The notes beneath the pieces are model-generated. The model had not been told where the DNA came from and made no database searches. It worked only from the letters and a program-made list of their open reading frames with translations. A DNA stretch of 24,901 nt from Flavobacteria bacterium RIFCSPLOWO2_12_FULL_31_7 (GTDB taxonomy: Bacteria > Bacteroidota > Bacteroidia > Flavobacteriales > Flavobacteriaceae). The DNA lies in NCBI GenBank assembly GCA_001800945.1, contig MGWJ01000125.1:1-24901 (forward strand), read 5' to 3'. The position numbers and the translations under genes were made by a program. This document shows positions 22,501-24,901 of the stretch, piece by piece; the first letter of the stretch is position 1; each line of letters begins with the position of its first letter.

Positions 22501-24901
22501 ATGAAATTAGCAGAAATATCTATAAAACGTCCTTCGTTAGTCATTGTATTATTTACAATTCTAACTTTAGGTGGACTGTTCAGTTACAATCAATTAGGCT
22601 ACGAGTTAATTCCTAAATTTGATATGAATGTAATTACGGTTTCTACAGTTTATCCAGGAGCTTCTCCCAGTGAAGTTGAAAATACCGTAACCAAAAAGAT
22701 TGAAGATGCGATTGCGTCTTTAGAAAACATCAAAAAAATTGATTCTAAATCCTACGAAAGTTTATCCGTAGTTTCTATCACATTAACTTCAGATGCTAAT
22801 GTTGATGTTTCGATGAATGATGCACAACGTAAAATTAATGCCATCATCAGTAATTTACCAGATGATGCCAAAACACCAGGGTTAAATAAATTCTCTTTAA
22901 GCGACATGCCAATTATTACACTTGGTGCTTATGGAAAAATGGATGAAGCGGCGTTTTATGATTTAATTGATAAAAAAGTTACGCCCGTTTTATCTCGTGT
23001 ACAAGGTGTGGCTCAGGTAAACATTATTGGAGGTCAAGAACGTGAAATTCAAGTCAATTTAGATGCTACGAAAATGCAAGGTTACGGTTTGTCGATACCA
23101 CAAGTGCAACAAACTATTTTAGCCTCTAATTTAGATTTCCCAACAGGAAACATTCAAACACGTGATCAAAAGATTTTAATTCGTTTAGCCGGAAAATATA
23201 AATCAGTAGAGGAATTAAGAAATTTAGTAGTATCTTCTCAAAACGGAATTCAAATTCGTTTACAAGATATCGCAGACGTTCAAGATACTCAGAAAATTGC
23301 TGATAAAATTGCTCGTGTCAATCAGAAAAGCGCCATCGTTTTACAAATTATCAAACAATCAGATGCAAATGCCGTAGCAGTAAGTGAATCGGTAGCTGCT
23401 ACAATTAAAAAATTGGAAAATGATTATAAAGTCAACAGTTTAAAATTAGAAACCGCTAAAGACAGTACGATTTTCACACTTGAAGCTGCAGATTCTGTAA
23501 TCCACGATTTATTAATTGCGGTAATCTTAGTAGCAATTGTAATGTTGTTTTTCTTACATAGTGTTAGAAACTCATTAATCGTAATGGTGTCGATTCCGGC
23601 TTCGTTAATTGCCACTTTTATCGGAATTTATTTCTTAGGTTACACCCTGAACTTAATGAGTTTATTAGGACTTTCATTAGTAGTAGGTATTTTGGTGGAT
23701 GATGCGATTGTAGTATTAGAAAATATTTACAGACACATGGAAATGGGTAAAAACCGAGTACGTGCCGCGTATGATGGAACAGCCGAAATCGGTGGAACTG
23801 TAACGTCAATTACTTTGGTTATTGTGGTAGTGTTTTTACCAATTGCAATGAGTTCTGGATTAGTATCTAACATCATTACGCAATTCTGTATGACGGTAGT
23901 AATTTCTACTTTATTGTCACTTTTAACATCATTTACAATTATTCCTTGGTTGTCATCTCGTTTCGGAAAATTAGAACATATTGAAGGTAAAAACTTATTC
24001 GGAAAAACAATTTTAGCTTTCGAAAATGTATTAACTCGTTTCACAAATTGGGTTACAAATATATTAGTTTGGTGTTTAGATCATTATATCAAAACCATTG
24101 TTGTGGTTTTAGTATTGTTCTTCACTTCAACGATCGGATTAATTGGTGGTGGATTTATTGGTGGTGAGTTTTTCGCATCATCAGATAGTGGTGAGTTTTT
24201 AGTGAAAATTGAAATGCCAAAAGACGCTTCATTAGAGCAAACCAACTTTATGACGCAAAAAGCAGAAGCGTATTTGAAAAAACAAGAATATGTATATAGC
24301 CAAATTACAACAGTTGGTCAAACTTCTGAAGGAATGGGTGCGTCACAAGCAACCGCATACAAAGCAGAGATTAACATTAAAATGATTGATCAAAAAGATC
24401 GTACAGATGATGCTTCGGTTTATGCTGCTAAAATTAAACGTCAATTAGAAAAAGTTTTAATTGGTGCGAAAGTAAAAACGGTTCCTGTTGGTATTATGGG
24501 AACAGCAGAAAATGCGAAGTTAGGATTAGTTGTAACTGGTCCAGATGTGGCAAGTGCGATGAAATTTGCCAAATTAGCAGAAGCTGAATTAAGAAAAATT
24601 CCTGGAACAACAGAAATCAAATTAACAGTTGAAGACGGAAATCCAGAAGTAAATGTTCAAGTAGATCGTGATAAAATGGCAGCTTTAGGATTGTCATTAC
24701 AAACAGTTGGTATGACGATGCAAACGGCTTACAGCGGAAATACAGACGGACAATTTAGAGCGGGTGAATATGAGTACGATATTAACATCAAATACAATGC
24801 TTTTGATAGAAAAAATATTGAAGATGTAAGTAATTTGATTTTCATTAATAACGCAGGTCAACAAGTTAAATTGGCGCAATTCGCAACCATTACAGAAGGT
24901 T
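22501..24901 (+). CDS. RND efflux permease (AcrB/MexB-like), 5' part
   Basis: The first 800 codons are present and the frame is open at the window end, so the gene continues beyond; a complete member has about 1000-1050 residues. It begins MKLAEISIKRPSLVIVLFTI, a typical RND first helix. The periplasmic porter segment contains STVYPGASPSEVENTVTKKI, then NVDVSMNDAQRKI. TM4 carries LVVGILVDDAIVVLENIYRH with the two Asp of the proton relay at residues 400-401. A second periplasmic loop starts after the TM helix at about 540 (GGEFFASSDSGEFLVKIEMP). It is a proton-driven pump for hydrophobic small molecules; this subgroup with a full adaptor and TolC set is HAE1-like. The substrate is not predictable. 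It is the last visible gene of the tetR operon. Confidence 0.95.
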   Translation, partial: MKLAEISIKRPSLVIVLFTILTLGGLFSYNQLGYELIPKFDMNVITVSTVYPGASPSEVENTVTKKIEDAIASLENIKKIDSKSYESLSVVSITLTSDANVDVSMNDAQRKINAIISNLPDDAKTPGLNKFSLSDMPIITLGAYGKMDEAAFYDLIDKKVTPVLSRVQGVAQVNIIGGQEREIQVNLDATKMQGYGLSIPQVQQTILASNLDFPTGNIQTRDQKILIRLAGKYKSVEELRNLVVSSQNGIQIRLQDIADVQDTQKIADKIARVNQKSAIVLQIIKQSDANAVAVSESVAATIKKLENDYKVNSLKLETAKDSTIFTLEAADSVIHDLLIAVILVAIVMLFFLHSVRNSLIVMVSIPASLIATFIGIYFLGYTLNLMSLLGLSLVVGILVDDAIVVLENIYRHMEMGKNRVRAAYDGTAEIGGTVTSITLVIVVVFLPIAMSSGLVSNIITQFCMTVVISTLLSLLTSFTIIPWLSSRFGKLEHIEGKNLFGKTILAFENVLTRFTNWVTNILVWCLDHYIKTIVVVLVLFFTSTIGLIGGGFIGGEFFASSDSGEFLVKIEMPKDASLEQTNFMTQKAEAYLKKQEYVYSQITTVGQTSEGMGASQATAYKAEINIKMIDQKDRTDDASVYAAKIKRQLEKVLIGAKVKTVPVGIMGTAENAKLGLVVTGPDVASAMKFAKLAEAELRKIPGTTEIKLTVEDGNPEVNVQVDRDKMAALGLSLQTVGMTMQTAYSGNTDGQFRAGEYEYDINIKYNAFDRKNIEDVSNLIFINNAGQQVKLAQFATITEG

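Noticed and set aside
23424..24044. Minus-strand open frames within the RND permease region
   Set aside because: The plus strand encodes a continuous RND protein with TM4 Asp pair and porter motifs. The opposite frames are by-products.

Overview
The window looks like a chromosomal segment of a Flavobacterium-type member of the Bacteroidota. The DNA is AT-rich. A Por/type IX secretion (T9SS) C-terminal sorting domain, Bacteroidota-style promoters (TAnnTTTG at -7, with or without TTG near -33) and a Sus-like pair of GH13 glycosidases all point there. No rRNA, tRNA, CRISPR array, insertion sequence or phage gene was seen. No gene-free stretch exceeds 300 bases; the longest, about 200 bases at 11238-11438, holds a promoter and a terminator.

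Layout. (1) 1-1937, plus strand: the 3' end of a neopullulanase/SusA-like GH13 enzyme and a complete lipoprotein GH13 alpha-amylase, the tail of a starch/maltodextrin locus. A small retropepsin-like protein follows (1943-2380) and overlaps tail-to-tail with a minus-strand MFS exporter (2343-3608). (2) 3728-7153, minus strand: five unrecognised secreted or membrane proteins, split by a hairpin at 5389-5423 and ended by a terminator at 3622-3675. Upstream of them in the same direction is a 716-residue T9SS-exported protein with four fibronectin-III-like repeats, then a membrane-spanning TPR/AraC regulator (9531-11237). (3) 11439-15484, minus strand: sucA-sucB, the E1 and E2 subunits of 2-oxoglutarate dehydrogenase, with a strong terminator. 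A small outer-membrane-like protein is divergent from sucA. (4) 16161-17532, minus strand: a conserved small protein and a trans-polyprenyl diphosphate synthase. (5) 17679-24901, plus strand: a YceI-like protein plus an NAPE-PLD-like metallo-beta-lactamase-fold hydrolase, then a TetR regulator, a TolC-like outer membrane factor, an HlyD/AcrA-like adaptor and an RND permease cut by the window end.

The most informative signal is in region 5. A 66-bp block containing a GGAAACT...AGTTTCC dyad and a -7 box lies upstream of both the YceI/hydrolase pair and the tetR-efflux operon, with identical internal spacing and 56 of 66 bases matching. This suggests that one TetR protein controls its own tripartite pump and a separate two-gene lipid-related unit. 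The shared control is inferred from DNA alone.
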